From: Salvia splendens
Lineage: Eukaryota; Streptophyta; Magnoliopsida; Lamiales; Lamiaceae
Reading direction: 5' to 3'
DNA: 64,000 nt
NCBI RefSeq assembly: GCF_004379255.2
Contig: NC_056047.1
Coordinates: forward strand, 17,560,293 to 17,624,292
The translations under genes were made by a program, and so were the position numbers. Shown here piece by piece: positions 19,362-32,921 of the stretch. How positions within the stretch are numbered: the first letter of the stretch is position 1; each line of letters starts with the position of its first letter. Under the pieces are notes generated by a model. It saw only the letters and a list, made by a program, of their open reading frames with translations, was not told where the DNA came from and did no database searches.

Positions 19362-20059
19362 GAGCATCTCCAATAACCGGCGTCACCACCGCGACGCCGA
19401 TTTTTCACCTACGCCGAACCATTGGAACCGGCGTCGGCGAAATCGGCGTCGCCATGGCGATTCCCGCGCTGACGCCGGTTCCGACGCCGATCCTCACGAG
19501 CGCCATTGTGTGTCCCGGATCGGCGCCAAACCGGCGTCGGATTTAAATTTTTTTTTTTTTTTTTCGAAAACACTATATATACGCGCGTTGAACCTCATTT
19601 TCATTCGCACCACTTGTTTTAACGAGTATTCTCTCTACCTTACTTTCTGTTCAAGATCAATTTAAGAAATGAGTAATGCCGGTGGTAGTTGTGGGGATGC
19701 GGATGAGTACGAGCGTATGATGAATTTTTTTATGCAAATTTATGTAATTTTTTAAATGTAATTTTTTTTAATTATTGTACTTTTTTTAAAAAATTAATGT
19801 ACTTTTTAAATTTTAATATTATTATTCGAATTTTCCGTATTTGTCTCGTAAATTAAATTCCGTATGTTGATACGAGTGTAAATTAAATTATATAATTGTT
19901 ATTAGTGATGTGGATAGGTAGTGTGAAGGCTATGTGAGGGCTATTTGATGTCCAGTTGATGTGGCAAGCTGATGTGGCAGGAGAATTGTAGTGCTGATGA
20001 TGTGGCAGTGTGAAGGCTATTTGAGGGCTATTTGACGTCCTAACCTATTGGAGATGCTC
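19362..20059. mobile_element. Harbinger derivative, 698 bp
   Basis: Terminus GAGCATCTCCAATAACC on the left; right end reverse complement GAGCATCTCCAATAGG. TAA on both sides (19359-19361, 20060-20062). The left arm carries ACGCCG-rich repeats and a TATA-like ACTATATATACGCGCG, then a stub of an ORF1 reading frame (ATG at about 19670, soon lost). The right arm has GATGTGGC repeats. Same family as 33942-35126; an internal deletion product. Confidence 0.85.
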
Positions 20060-20062
20060 TAA

Positions 20063-22071
20063 GGGTGTCCACTATAAGGCGGACACGCCCAATAGCCCCG
20101 CCCCAGTTTTTATCCATAGCCCCAATTTTATTGTCCATAGCCCCAAAATTTTGTGTCCGCCACTATAGTGGACACCTCCAATAGCCCCAAATTTTATAAT
20201 CAACTTTCATTTTATAATATTTCAAGTAATTAAGAACAAATTTATCGGGCTCTTAGTGGATTAGAAGAAGCCGACTATACGAATTAAAAATAAAAATAAA
20301 AATAAAAATAAAATACAAAATAAAATTAAAATTAAAATTAGAATTACACACTAAATTAAAATTAAAATCACACACTACATTGAATCTAGTACAAATCACT
20401 ACCAAGTTTACACAACGCCACTACCTCCCCTACGTGCCCACACTTCTTCAATCAAATCGGACTGCAGTGTGTTATGTGATGTGGTCCTGCGCATATCAGC
20501 GAAGCGTTGGATCAAATATTCATTGCTCCATGGTACGCCCATCTGGATCGGCGCGGAGGCGACACCGTGACTTGTACTTGCACCCTCTTCCGGCGCTCAT
20601 CGCTCTGCCGCAAATCCTTCATCTTCTATTATCATATTATGCAATATGATACAGGCTAACATAATATTCGCGACATCATCTTCGTGCCAAACTCGTGCCG
20701 GACACCGTATAATAGCCCACCGCGATTGGAGGACACCAAAAGCCCGCTCAACGTCCTTCCTAGAACTCTCTTGTTTGCGCGCAAAATATTGTTTCTTCGG
20801 TCCTACCGGTTGGCGGACAGTCTTCACGAATACGGGCCACCGCGGATATATTCCATCTGCCAAATAGTAGCCCCTACTGTACTGCGTACCGTTGGCTACG
20901 AAGCTGATTTCTGGCCCCTCCCCCCGGCACTCCTCGTTGAAGAGAGGCGACGACTGAAGAACATTGATGTCGTTGTTCGAACCTGCCACGCCGAAATACG
21001 CATGCCAGATCTTCAGACGGTTGTCCGCCACGGCTTCCAGTATCATCGTTGGATGTTTGCTTTTGAATCCAGTAGTGAACTGGCCTTTCCATGCCACGGG
21101 GCAGTTCCTCCACTCCCAATGCATGCAATCGATGCTTCCTAACATTCCGGGGAAGCCGTGCACCGACCCGTGCATATCAAGTAGGCGCTGACACTCATCC
21201 GGGTTGGGCTTCCGTAGAAACTCCCCACCAAAAATTTCCCGGGTCCCCTTACAGAACTGCCTAAGCACCGTGAGGCTAGTCGTCTCACCCATCTGTAGGT
21301 ATTCATCGAACATGTCCGCTGGTCCAGCGTAGGCAAGCTGTCGGATTGCAGCGGTGCACTTCTGTTGTGTGGACAGCCCGATCCGACCAGACGCATCACG
21401 CCGGAGGGTGAAGCACCGGTAACGCTCCGCCAAATTCGTCGCTATATAGTTGAACATCCGCTGCGACATCCTGAATCTCCGGCGGAATATCTCGGGTGGA
21501 TAACGGGGGCTATCCACGAGGTAATCATCCATTAAACGTTGGTGAGCACCGACGTGGTCTCGTGGGATTGTCCGCCGATGAGTAATGGTGCGAGGGATCG
21601 GATCCTCCGCATCCTCCGCATCCTCCGCCAAACGGGCCGCTACCTCCTGGGCGGCCTGGTGTTGCACCTGTTGAATCAGAGCATTCCAGTTGTCTCTCCA
21701 CAAATTGTTCATTTCCGACCCCAAATTGTAGTGAGAGAAATTTGTATAGATGTTGTGTTTGAATGGTGTGAAAATAATGAATGGAGTGGGGTGTATTTAT
21801 AGGTGAATTGAAATGTAAAAAAAAAAAAAATCGCATGCAAGCGCCGCGGCTTCATCTTCGTGCCACTATAGGCGCCGCGCCTATAGGCGCGGCTATAGCC
21901 CCCTCGCCGAGTCCTCGCCCCGCTCGCGGAGATTCCGCGTCCGCCGTCCCCCCTCTCACCCGCCGCGTCCACCCCCGCGGCGGACACCCTTCCCACTATA
22001 AGCCGCCCCGCTTCCGCCCCGCCATCGCCCCGCTCGCGGCTATAGCCGCGTCCACGTTATAGTGGACGCTC
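20063..22071 (-). mobile_element. PIF/Harbinger element A with transposase gene, 2.0 kb
   Basis: Left end GGGTGTCCACTATAAGGCGG, right end reverse complement GAGCGTCCACTATAACGTGG, perfect TAA flanks (20060-20062, 22072-22074). It carries the DDE transposase on the minus strand with a reverse-strand TATA box at 21793-21802. The left subterminal 180 bp nearly match the right subterminal end of element B, while the right 150 bp are GC-rich with CGCGGCTATAGCCGCG-like palindromes. It abuts the previous MITE and shares its TAA. Confidence 0.88.
20408..21724 (-). pseudogene. Harbinger DDE transposase (HARBI1/ALP1-like), one nonsense codon near the C-terminus
   Basis: ATG 21724 opens 375 codons to TGA at 20599-20597. 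The same frame then continues about 62 more codons to TAA at 20408. An acidic AED repeat sits near residue 33-41. The DDE_Tnp_4 domain spans about 185-365 with D199 (GSIDCMHWEW), D252 (GSNNDINVL) and E326 (RKDVERAFGVLQ) all present; LADGIYP (287-293) is also typical. The missing tail includes NEYLIQRFADM-like sequence. A TGG to TGA change would explain the stop. In the family this protein cuts and joins element ends together with ORF1. Truncation removes only residues after the catalytic Glu, so residual activity is conceivable but unproven. Confidence 0.9.
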
Positions 22072-22090
22072 TAATAGCCCCACCCCATAA

Positions 22091-24205
22091 GAGTGTCCAC
22101 TATAAGGCGGACACCCCCAATAGCCCCACCCCATTTTTTGTCCATAGCCTCAGTTTTGTTGTCCATAGCCCCAAAATTTTATTTCCGACACTATAGTGGA
22201 CGCCGGGTGCGGGGTGAGGACGCGGCGGGGGGGACATAGCCGCGCCTATAGGCGCGGCGACTATAGTGCGGACATCCGCCGCGGCGCATGCGGCGCGATT
22301 TTAAATTTTTTTTCCTCTATAAATACCACTCCCCACCACCTATTTTTCACCATTTTCACAAAATCCATCCACTCACTATCTACACAACCACTCTCTAAAA
22401 AATGCACCGAGGAGACGACGAATCACCCGACTCTCAGGAATCGGGATATGGCAGCAATCCATCAAACCCCTCGGCCTATCCATCGCAGCCATCGGGTTTT
22501 GGCGGATATGCTTCTCAGCCGTCGGGCTTTGGCGGATATGCTCCTCCGTCCCAGCATTGGAGTTAGAATCAATCTCCCCCACCGTGGGCATCGAGTCCAC
22601 CCCTTCATCCATCTCAGTCGTGGAGGTCTTCTCCAACTCCGCCACCTTTACAGCGGAATCTGAGTCGTTCCGCATTTGGAGATTACAAACCCAACCTAGA
22701 CGCGCTTCATCAGCCGCGTCCGGGTTCCCCTTTCCAAGCCAGCCAATCTCCGTTCACCGAAGCAGATCAAGATGCATTTGATACTATGATGGGTCTGCTC
22801 AGTTCTGGCATCCCAGATACGCCGGCAGCACGGGTGGAAACGCCCGTTCCGACCCGAGGAGGTAGCGACAGTCGGGGCGGAGGCGGCAGTCGTGGCACCG
22901 GCCAAGTCGGTGGGCGCACGGGCAGCGGGGCCGGCATTCCGAGTGGCGAGGGCAGTGGCACTGGCGGTAGCGGTGGCTCTGGTTCTGGGTCCAACCGGGG
23001 CAAGCCATACACCAAAGACGAGAGCATTGCCATGGCGAAGGCTTGGGATGTTATCACTTCGGACCCCAAGGTGGGCACAGATCAGGTCGAGGGGAGCTTT
23101 TGGTGGCGCGTCATGTTTGCATACGAGGAGTTCAAACCCGACGGCGCCGAGAGGCGCGACCCAGAACAGCTCCGGAAAAAGTGGGGTAGGATTCTCCATG
23201 CGACCAAGCGGTTCACGTCCATATATGAGAACAACCTTCGCCACGCTGAGAGTGGCCGCAGCGCAGCAGATGTTAAGAACCTGTCTGAGGGCCAATACCA
23301 CACGGAGGGCTGGCCGAAGTTCACCTTGTGGGAAGAGTATCTTGTCCTCGCAGATTGTCCGAAATTCAGGTCGATCGTGGCCCACGACGTGGGAACAGCT
23401 CCTGGGCCAAAGCGCACAAGGCACAACCTTGCCGGCGACTACAGCAGTGGAAGCGGCTCGCAAGAGTTCGAGCAGTCCGACGAACAAGTCGAAGAGCTAG
23501 CCGATACTCACACTAGGCGACGACGGCCCATGGGACAACATGCCTCTATCCGCAGCGCCAGAGGGGGTAGAAGTGCCTCCCGCCTATCGGCCGGCGCTTC
23601 CGGATCGCGCATCCACCAGCTTGCCCCAATCCCACAGCCCACGATGCAACCCCACGAGGTATTGGCCAATGCCATAGACGTGCAGTTGATGCAACAACTG
23701 CAAAACGTATGCAGGTCATACGGAGGGGAAACTGACCCGTACGTCAGGAACGTCTACAAGAGGCTCATCACTCGGATTGAGAGTCGACTGGGGTTGGTTG
23801 ATAATGCGCCTGGCGATACCGCGGCCGGCAGCAGCGAGAGAGGAGGAGGAGAAGAAGAAGAGGGAGACGAGGAAGCCGACTTCGACACCGAGTAGACGGT
23901 GGCGGAGTTTTGTAGTTGTATTTTATTTTAATTATTCGTTGTATAATTTTACCGGTTTGCAATACAACGAATATTCGACCCTAATTACCTCGTTTTCTAG
24001 TTATTTACACTGCGATTATTTAAATTATATTTGATTGAAACTAAAAATATTTTGAAATGAAAATTGATTATAAAATTTGGGGGCTATTGGAGGTGTCCAC
24101 TATAGTGGCGGAAATAGAATTTTGTGGCTGTGGACAACAAAATTGGGGCTATGGACAAAAACTAGGGCGGGGTTATTGGGCGTGTCCGCCTTATAGTGGA
24201 CACCC
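22091..24205 (+). mobile_element. PIF/Harbinger element B with ORF1 gene, 2.1 kb
   Basis: Left end GAGTGTCCACTATAAGGCGG, right end reverse complement GGGTGTCCACTATAAGGCGG. The left flank is TAA (22088-22090) and the right flank is TTA (24206-24208), so the duplication is imperfect. It carries a TATA box (CTATAAATAC, 22317-22326) and ORF1 on the plus strand, pointing away from the transposase of element A. It is separated from element A by 19 bp that themselves resemble part of the terminus (TAATAGCCCCACCCCATAA). A and B may be two adjacent elements or halves of one autonomous element. Confidence 0.8.
22402..23895 (+). pseudogene. Harbinger ORF1, Myb/SANT-like DNA-binding protein, one in-frame TAG
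   Basis: ATG 22402 opens a frame of 497 codons broken only by TAG at 22564-22566 (codon 55). Downstream, ATG 22786 gives an uninterrupted 369 aa. Before the stop there are PSGFGGYA repeats. After it come a Gly/Ser-rich linker, then the trihelix/SANT-like domain (YTKDESIAMAKAWDVI, GSFWWRVMFAYEEFKP, LRKKWGRI), then a Ser-rich acidic segment, a conserved TDPYVRNVYKRLITRIE helix and an acidic tail. FWWRV is shared with the ORF1 copies at 4893 and 43204. In Harbinger systems this partner binds element ends and enables transposase action. The 369-aa product keeps the DNA-binding domain, so function after internal initiation is possible. Confidence 0.85.
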
Positions 24206-24314
24206 TTAGCACTGCAAAACTGGATGGACTTGTAAAGCCCAAATAAGCTAATTGATTGATTATTTAAATAGTTGATGCTAATAAAGAAAGGAGAGTGAAA
24301 ATATTACTACGAGT

Positions 24315-24877
24315 TAGGAGTGGCAAATCGCGCATGTTGGACCATTATCGGGTCAACTTATTACTCTCAAACCCGAACACGGCACAAACCCGACACGAAC
24401 CTATTAATGACACGAATCACCTTGGGTCAACACGACACGATAACAACATGTACATGACAGACACTATAGCAAAACGACCTGATAACACGATTAGAACCTC
24501 ATAACACAGTAAGAATCTGTTAACAACTGCTCATGATTAACAAAAGTTACGAAATCTTGAATCTGATCATAAAAAATCTGATCAAAAATAAAAAATCTGA
24601 TTACACAATTTGATTTGATGAACAATAATATCAATACATTAATAGCAACAAAATCCAACGAAATCTAACATAAAAAAACATCATTTTTTAAATAATAAAA
24701 GTTAATAATATAATAATATTATTTCTTAATGGATAACACGAACACAACACGAAATTTTCGTGTTCTTAACGGGTCGACCCGATAAGCACACGAACCCTAT
24801 AAGTTCTGACTCAAACCCATTAATTTCGTGCGGATTCGTGTCGGGTTATCATGTTGTGTCAAAAATTGTCAGCCCTA
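24315..24877. mobile_element. non-autonomous hAT element (copy 2), 563 bp
   Basis: Ends TAGGAGTGGCAA and (reverse complement) TAGGGCTGACAA; 8-bp flanks CTACGAGT (24307-24314) and CTACTAGT (24878-24885), 7 of 8 matching. Same family as 13249-13791, with ACACGA-type arms and an AT-rich centre. More diverged, hence older. Confidence 0.85.
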
Positions 24878-25075
24878 CTACTAGTAATACTATTATGCTA
24901 AACTGGACACTCAATATTTTTTCATGTAGCATAATTTATGTTATATTTGGGTGCTCTTCGGTCTGAATGATGATGTGTTTTCTGCAAATGTTCAAGGTGA
25001 CTCGATTCTCCAGTTGTTATTATCTATTTGTTTTAGTTTTATTTATCCGTTTCATGGTTGACAGATTATTTCATA

Positions 25076-25315
25076 CTCCCTCCGTCCACCAAAAATAGAC
25101 ATAGTTGTGTATGACACGGGTTTTAATGTGAAAATGGTAAAGTACGAGAGGTGAAGAAAATAAGAGATTAGTAGTGGTAGTGAACTGTTGGTTTCACATT
25201 ACTAGTAGAGTAGTATTTAAATGTTTAAAACTTTTAACATTTAGAAATTGGTCTAATTTTGATGGACGGTCCGAAATAGTAAAACTTGTCTAGTTTTTTT
25301 TGTGGACGAATGGAT
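25076..25315. mobile_element. Stowaway MITE
   Basis: CTCCCTCCGTCCACC at the left, GGTGGACG-like complement at the right, TA on each side (25074-25075, 25316-25317). 240 bp, AT-rich, no gene. Confidence 0.75.
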
Positions 25316-25891
25316 TATTTTTTCGTGTGTAATTGGAAGCTGAGGAGTTTGTGTCCAAATACTTTGTTGAGATGGCTGCAAAGGCAAGAAAGGGAGTGTT
25401 GTTGGTTTGGATGATGTTTAAAATCGGCAACCGCAATTCACATACAACCATATTTTATGGTTATAGTTGGTGCTTTTTATACCCACTTATCTCCCAATTT
25501 AAACATAAAATTTCTTTAGAAAACATTAGTTAAATTGTGTTTATATTTAAGCTACTTAACAAACAAAAAAATGCTACTTGCAGTTTTGTGGATGTGTGTG
25601 TATTGTAAATTATGAGCTATCTATAACGTGTAAGCAAAGAACTGAGCCAAAGAAGCATGGTAAATGTAAGGGTGAAATGGGGGATTTCATCCAAATCTCA
25701 AAACATTATAATAAATACACAAATTCTTCTACAAATTAACATAAATGGAAAAAATGAATTCATTGCCATGTCCAAGGCTTCAAATCTTATAATTTTAAAA
25801 GGCTCATAGCAGAGGGGAAAAAACACGAGAAACTAACAAGCAAAAGCAAATAGCAGCATCTCAAATCTCATCACCAGCAAAGATCATCTCT

Positions 25892-27565
<1,674 letters not shown>

Positions 27566-28310
27566 TTCTTAATGTGCTCTGGAGAAACAATATAACAACG
27601 CCTATTATTCATTACACTTAAAGAATTGACAATAACACAATATGTAACATCATCTTTAAGTCGATTTTACCAATATCAGCATAATAACAAAACTCGTCAA
27701 ATTTAAATCGATCATTAGCAGTTAGTATCATATATTTTCTACAAAGATTACTTCCTCACAATACTTACAATGCTGCCACCATATCATACTATTGATCAAA
27801 TTTTAGGGGAAATCACTAATCAACGGGCAAGTCAAAATCAGTAAACATTTTCAACAAATTCAGCGTAGCAGTCAAATTTATTCAATCAGAAACTCAAACA
27901 AGTCATCAAATTCCAATCCCTCAACTCTCAAAAACCCCAATTCCAGATCCACATATCCCGATTCACAAAAAAAGTGCACAAACCCGTAGATCTCATTACC
28001 AAGACCATTTGCCCTCACAGATCAAACAAATCATAAAGGAAACACAACACCAACGCCACAAATCCAATCATTTCACAATCCATTCCCGGATTAAACCCAC
28101 ACAATAATCGGATAAAACTACTAAAACCGTACCTTTGAAATCTCGCTGAAAATGAATCACCCCTTTCTCGCTGTAGCTTCGAGTTTCTCTCTCTATCAGT
28201 AGAGAAAAAACCTCTGCTTTCCCCTTGTCCGAAGCAGTGCCGCCACTCTGGTTCAAAAAGGAAAATGGAAATGGAGTTTGCAGTGTTGAAGAAATTCACC
28301 TTATAATGAA
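27566..28310 (-). promoter_or_regulatory. actin 5' UTR, leader intron and core promoter
   Basis: The non-coding first exon starts near 28300 and ends at 28133 (TTTCAAAG/GTACGG). The leader intron is 28132-27579 (ends TTTCTCCAG) and the short remainder of the UTR is 27578-27566. A TATA-like TTATAAGG is read on the minus strand near 28303-28296. Long leader introns boost expression of plant actins. Confidence 0.75.
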
Positions 28311-28737
28311 CCCCAGATCCACGCCCCAATTCATCTCGGCCGTTGATTCCGTGATGGTTGGGGGCCCCACAGCAACACATTCCTTCAAGATTTAGCTGGC
28401 CTAGCTTTTTCTATTATGACGGATGTACCCCTGCGTTTTAGTCCAGTTCCTCCGTTTTCTTCTCGGTCTCTCGAGGTCAATTTCGGACACTCGCGTTTTC
28501 ATATTCAAAAATTGAGTCAATTGAATTCAATTTTTTCTATTGTTTTTTTAATCCTGCAAATAAAATTGTACACCATGACAACATATTCTTCACCACATCC
28601 CTTTTATTGTCCACATAAAATATGAAAATTAATAAGTTCATTTGTGTGTATTTTCTATATATTTTATTTATCAGTTTTGGATCATATTCACAATTTGTGA
28701 ACCACGTTATTGTGAATCAAAGATTGATAGTTTTATA

Positions 28738-28916
28738 CTCCCTCCGTCCCGTGTTACTTGCACTTATTTCCTTTCTGGGCGTCCCAAGTTATTTGCACTC
28801 TTTCCATTTTTAGTAAAAATTATCACCTACAGCTGCAATTGTTGACTTTGCTATACACTCATTCCTTAATCTCCGTGCCGAAAAGCAAACGTGTGAGTAG
28901 CACTGGACGGAGGGAG
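28738..28916. mobile_element. Stowaway MITE (179 bp, copy 1)
   Basis: CTCCCTCCGTCCCG ... GGACGGAGGGAG flanked by TA (28736-28737, 28917-28918). It nearly matches the copy at 62910-63088 over the full 179 bp, so the family was active fairly recently. It lies about 430 bp upstream of the actin transcript start. Confidence 0.88.
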
Positions 28917-28918
28917 TA

Positions 28919-31900
28919 CTTTGATAATTATGAGTTAGTCAAAGTGGTAAAATAAGAATAATGCTTGAGGCCAAAATAGTACTATTTCATATTCGAGTTC
29001 AATATAGTCCAATTAAATTTGTAATATAAATTTTCTTAATTTGTTCAAAAGAATGGTAATTTATACTCTCATATTTCATTCAACATTAGTTGAATCATAT
29101 TCTATATTGGGTCGTCCCATTATAATTGAGTTACTACTATTTTTTTTCACAAAACAATAGTATATTTTATTCTTTTTATTTTATTATACTCGTATCTGTT
29201 AATTTGAACTTTGTTTGTCTCTTTAATTTATTCTTTAGCCTATTTTTTCACTTAATTCATTTAAAATAATTTTCTTAATTTTATGCCCAAAAAAATTGAT
29301 CGCTTCTGCATGTTTTTAATTCCTAACGAGTCTAAACAATATGTTGTTGGGGGAAAATTTGCCTCTAACGCCAAATAATATATTTAAATTAATTTCTGCA
29401 AATCTTCTTTTTCTATTTAATGAATTGTAGTATAATTTTTTTTATGGCTCGTGTGTATTAGTGGGTAAGTGGACGTGCAATGATACTAACTACGTGGGTC
29501 GACGGCAAAGTGGGGCTATGCCTACTCACCATCTCCATGCCTACAATTATTTTTAATTAAGATAAATTATTAAAGTATTTAGTATAGCTAAAAATATTAT
29601 AGTCTTAGGCCCTTCTAGAAAATAGTCCGACGAGATAATTGACGATTCATCGATCAAAATATGTGGTTTTCTAAACCTCTTGTAAAAATAAATAATGAAA
29701 AAGAAAATGCAAGAAAAAGATCACTTGTAGCCTCTTTTAATTTTTTTTGTCTCAACTATTAGCGTTAAAACAAAGTTAAGAATAAAGTCATACTCAAATT
29801 TATCATTTTTGTCTTTATTTCTCAATTGTTTTTGTTTTATTTCTTTATATTTGCCTCCCTTAGTTTCTCTTTTGCCTGGTAAAAAATTTGTTTCTTGTTT
29901 TTTTTTCTTAAAAAAAATTATTAGTTCTTAGGCGATTAAATCATAACCAAATTTAGTTGAGTAAAGTAAAAATTAATATTTGCTTTAGTTTCGTTATCAT
30001 GTCAAACATCAATATTAATGAATGTATCTATCGAAATTATTACTCATTTATGAACTTTCAAAGTTAATGATCGATTTTAGGTAATTAAAAAGGTTCATCA
30101 CTTTTAGTCATCTACTAGTATTATATATTGAGTTTTTCTATTAATTCCCATTTATTTTCATAATATTAAGGTGTCAGCATGAAATGATAATATTTTATTG
30201 GAAGTTTAAATGATAATTTATACTATTGTTTTAATATAATTCCTTAAGATTATAAGTCATACACTACAAAATTCCTATCCATTGATTGAATGGAAATATT
30301 TCACCAATTGAATTGTGTTGTTTTCGAATTAATAATTAAGTTTACACAAATTTTAACTCTATATTAGTACTATTTGAGCAATATAGTACTTATAATTTAT
30401 TAGCTTGATATACCAAATGACCACTTACTTTGATAACCAACTTTGATGTCTCATAAAGAAGTGATAAAACCACTTTCAAAAAGAGCTTTTGGATCCAACT
30501 TTAGATAAAGAGGTAGTTTAAAAAGAAGAAAATGTATATTGCTTTGATGTAAAACATGTGAGAAGGTGTAATGTGTCTATCATGCATGCCCATATATACA
30601 TATGTTCACATCTTTATCTAGAACCCATGTTCATGTGCTTCAAAAGTTATGGTTTCTAATTCAAGATTTTAATTCAACATTGTAATTTTATCAATTATTG
30701 TTGTGTTTCTTGCCTTATAAGGTTTAGATATTCACCTATTCTAGAGTGCAATAGTGCTAAATGATTGAAACTTGAATCTTAATTCAGTTTCATAAATGGT
30801 GCTAAAATCACAAAGACTAATTTTGCCACTATATATGCAATATTCGTTCATACTCTTATTTTTAACTGGATATACTTAGACTATCTTTATTAATAATCAT
30901 CACTAAGTCGATCTTAAATAATTTTTCTATAAAATATTCATTTCACTACTATCCATATACATCATTCAACTCGATCTCAATCAACTTTTCAATAAAATAT
31001 TCATTTCACTATAATCCATATACAATTTTTTATTTAACTTGATCTCAATCAACTATTCAATAAAATATTCATTTCAGTATCATCCGAAATTTTTTTACCA
31101 TCATTATTGACACCAACCCAATTAAACACCAGCAAATCTTGAAATTGTTTCCATGACACTTCATAGAAGACCATCCAATTTAAACCATCCAATTATATCC
31201 CATATCCTGACATCTTTCAATATTTGTTCGGAGTGGCTGACAACAACTCAAAATGGGGGTCACAAAGATAATTTTCATTTTACAATTTATTTTATATATT
31301 GACATTTTTGTGGTCGTAGCCCAAAATTTTTATATACTTAAATTTTATACATTTTATAGTACTCCGTATATCTTATTTACTAAGATTTTAGGTTGAAGAT
31401 TATAATAGAATTTGGTTTTCAATAATGAAAATTTTAAATGATATATTCTATGACCATTTATTTTAATTAAAATTAAGTATTATATCACTTAAAATTTGAT
31501 GATATTTTTTCAAATTAATGCGATTTATTTTTTCAAAACAAATATAACCCAAACTACATCACAGTTGATTTAATATTTATACAATTATATAGGAATAAAA
31601 TCAAGTTATATTCAACTATATTATTATATAAATAAAAGTAATAATGTTGATTCAATAGTATAATAAAATTATACATAAACAAATTAGAGTATGTTGTTAT
31701 CAAAATACTTAAGTAATTTTTATAATGATAAAACAATTAATTGTAGAATTGAAAATAAATCTTATTACAATCTTCAACTTAAAAGGTTATGAATATGTAA
31801 TAATTTTTTATTAATTTACTAAAAACTTTTCGTGTTTAAAATTTGCTCGTGAAGTTTTTTTTCAGTGTCCTTATTAGTAATTTATTATGATGCGACCTAG

Positions 31901-32904
31901 GGTTACTGAATCGGTTAACTATGAACCGGATCGGTTTTAACATGTTATTGAGGAATCGAGAATGGAGAATTGGTTTTTGGTCTGATTCTGGTTATGAGAT
32001 TTTTTTAATCAGTTCTCGATTCTAACCGAATCGGCCTGTTTTTTTCTAGAGCCATATTTAATTTCAATTTTAGATTTGACAATCTATTAGTATTAGTATT
32101 AGTATTATTGTTAAATATCAAAATTGTAAGTTAACCCTCACATTGTTGATATACATTTACTACATTATTGATTACATTTTGTTGTGTATTGATTTCAATT
32201 CATTGGTATTGATTTATTGAATATTTTTTGATGTTGGACTTTTTTGGCTGTTTAATTGTTTACTTTGTTAGGTTTTGCATTATTGAATTTTTAAGTATTG
32301 GATAACGATTTGCTTTGTTGGTTTGCATTTTGATGTGGGTTGATTCCAATTTTTAGGTATTAAATTCATGAATTATTAATTATATTTTTGTGAGTTCCAT
32401 TGTTAATTTTTTTGGGTATTGAATTAACTAAAGTTTTAATAAAATCGGATGAATGATCAGTTCTTTGATTCTTAGCTAAGCGATCAATTTTCAGTTCTGG
32501 TTCTGAATTTATAAAATTCTGTAACTCTATTTTTATATAGTATATAAAAAGCTTACTCCATTCCTAATCCATGAACGTGCAGCGCCAAATCAAAACAACC
32601 TTTCATCTCCCATTTTCAAAATCAGCGCCTCTCAAGATTATTGTTTTGCTATTTTTGAAATTTTCATGCACTAAAGACCAATTGTGTTTGAGCTTGAACT
32701 GGAAAAAGATTGATGAACTCAATTAGTTTGCTGTGAACTATTTTTAAGTTTTTATGGTAATTTCATGATTTCATTATTTTTGCTGCTTGGTTAGAGTATA
32801 TTTGAAATTTTGCAGTTGCTACTTTGTGGGAAAATAATCTAGAAATTGTGGTTCTTTAATGGGAGTAATTGATTGTGTGGTGTAGGTCTAAATATAGACT
32901 AGAG
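28919..32904. other. gene-free AT-rich intergenic DNA
   Basis: About 4 kb without long frames or RNA-gene features. A block at about 31909-32530 starts TAGGGTTACTGAATCGG and ends, in reverse complement, TAGAGTTACAGAATTTT; it may be an old hAT-like element, but no 8-bp duplication was found. Repeated AATAAAATATTCATTTCACT words lie at 30930-31080. Confidence 0.4.
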
Positions 32905-32921
32905 TATATAGAGTTGTGATT

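Noticed and set aside
22696..23487. 263-codon minus-strand frame
   Set aside because: Antisense to the Harbinger ORF1 SANT-like domain; caused by GC-rich codon use.
31909..32530. Possible hAT-like element with TAGGGTTAC / TAGAGTTAC ends
   Set aside because: No 8-bp flanking duplication and only weak arm similarity; mentioned only within the intergenic entry.
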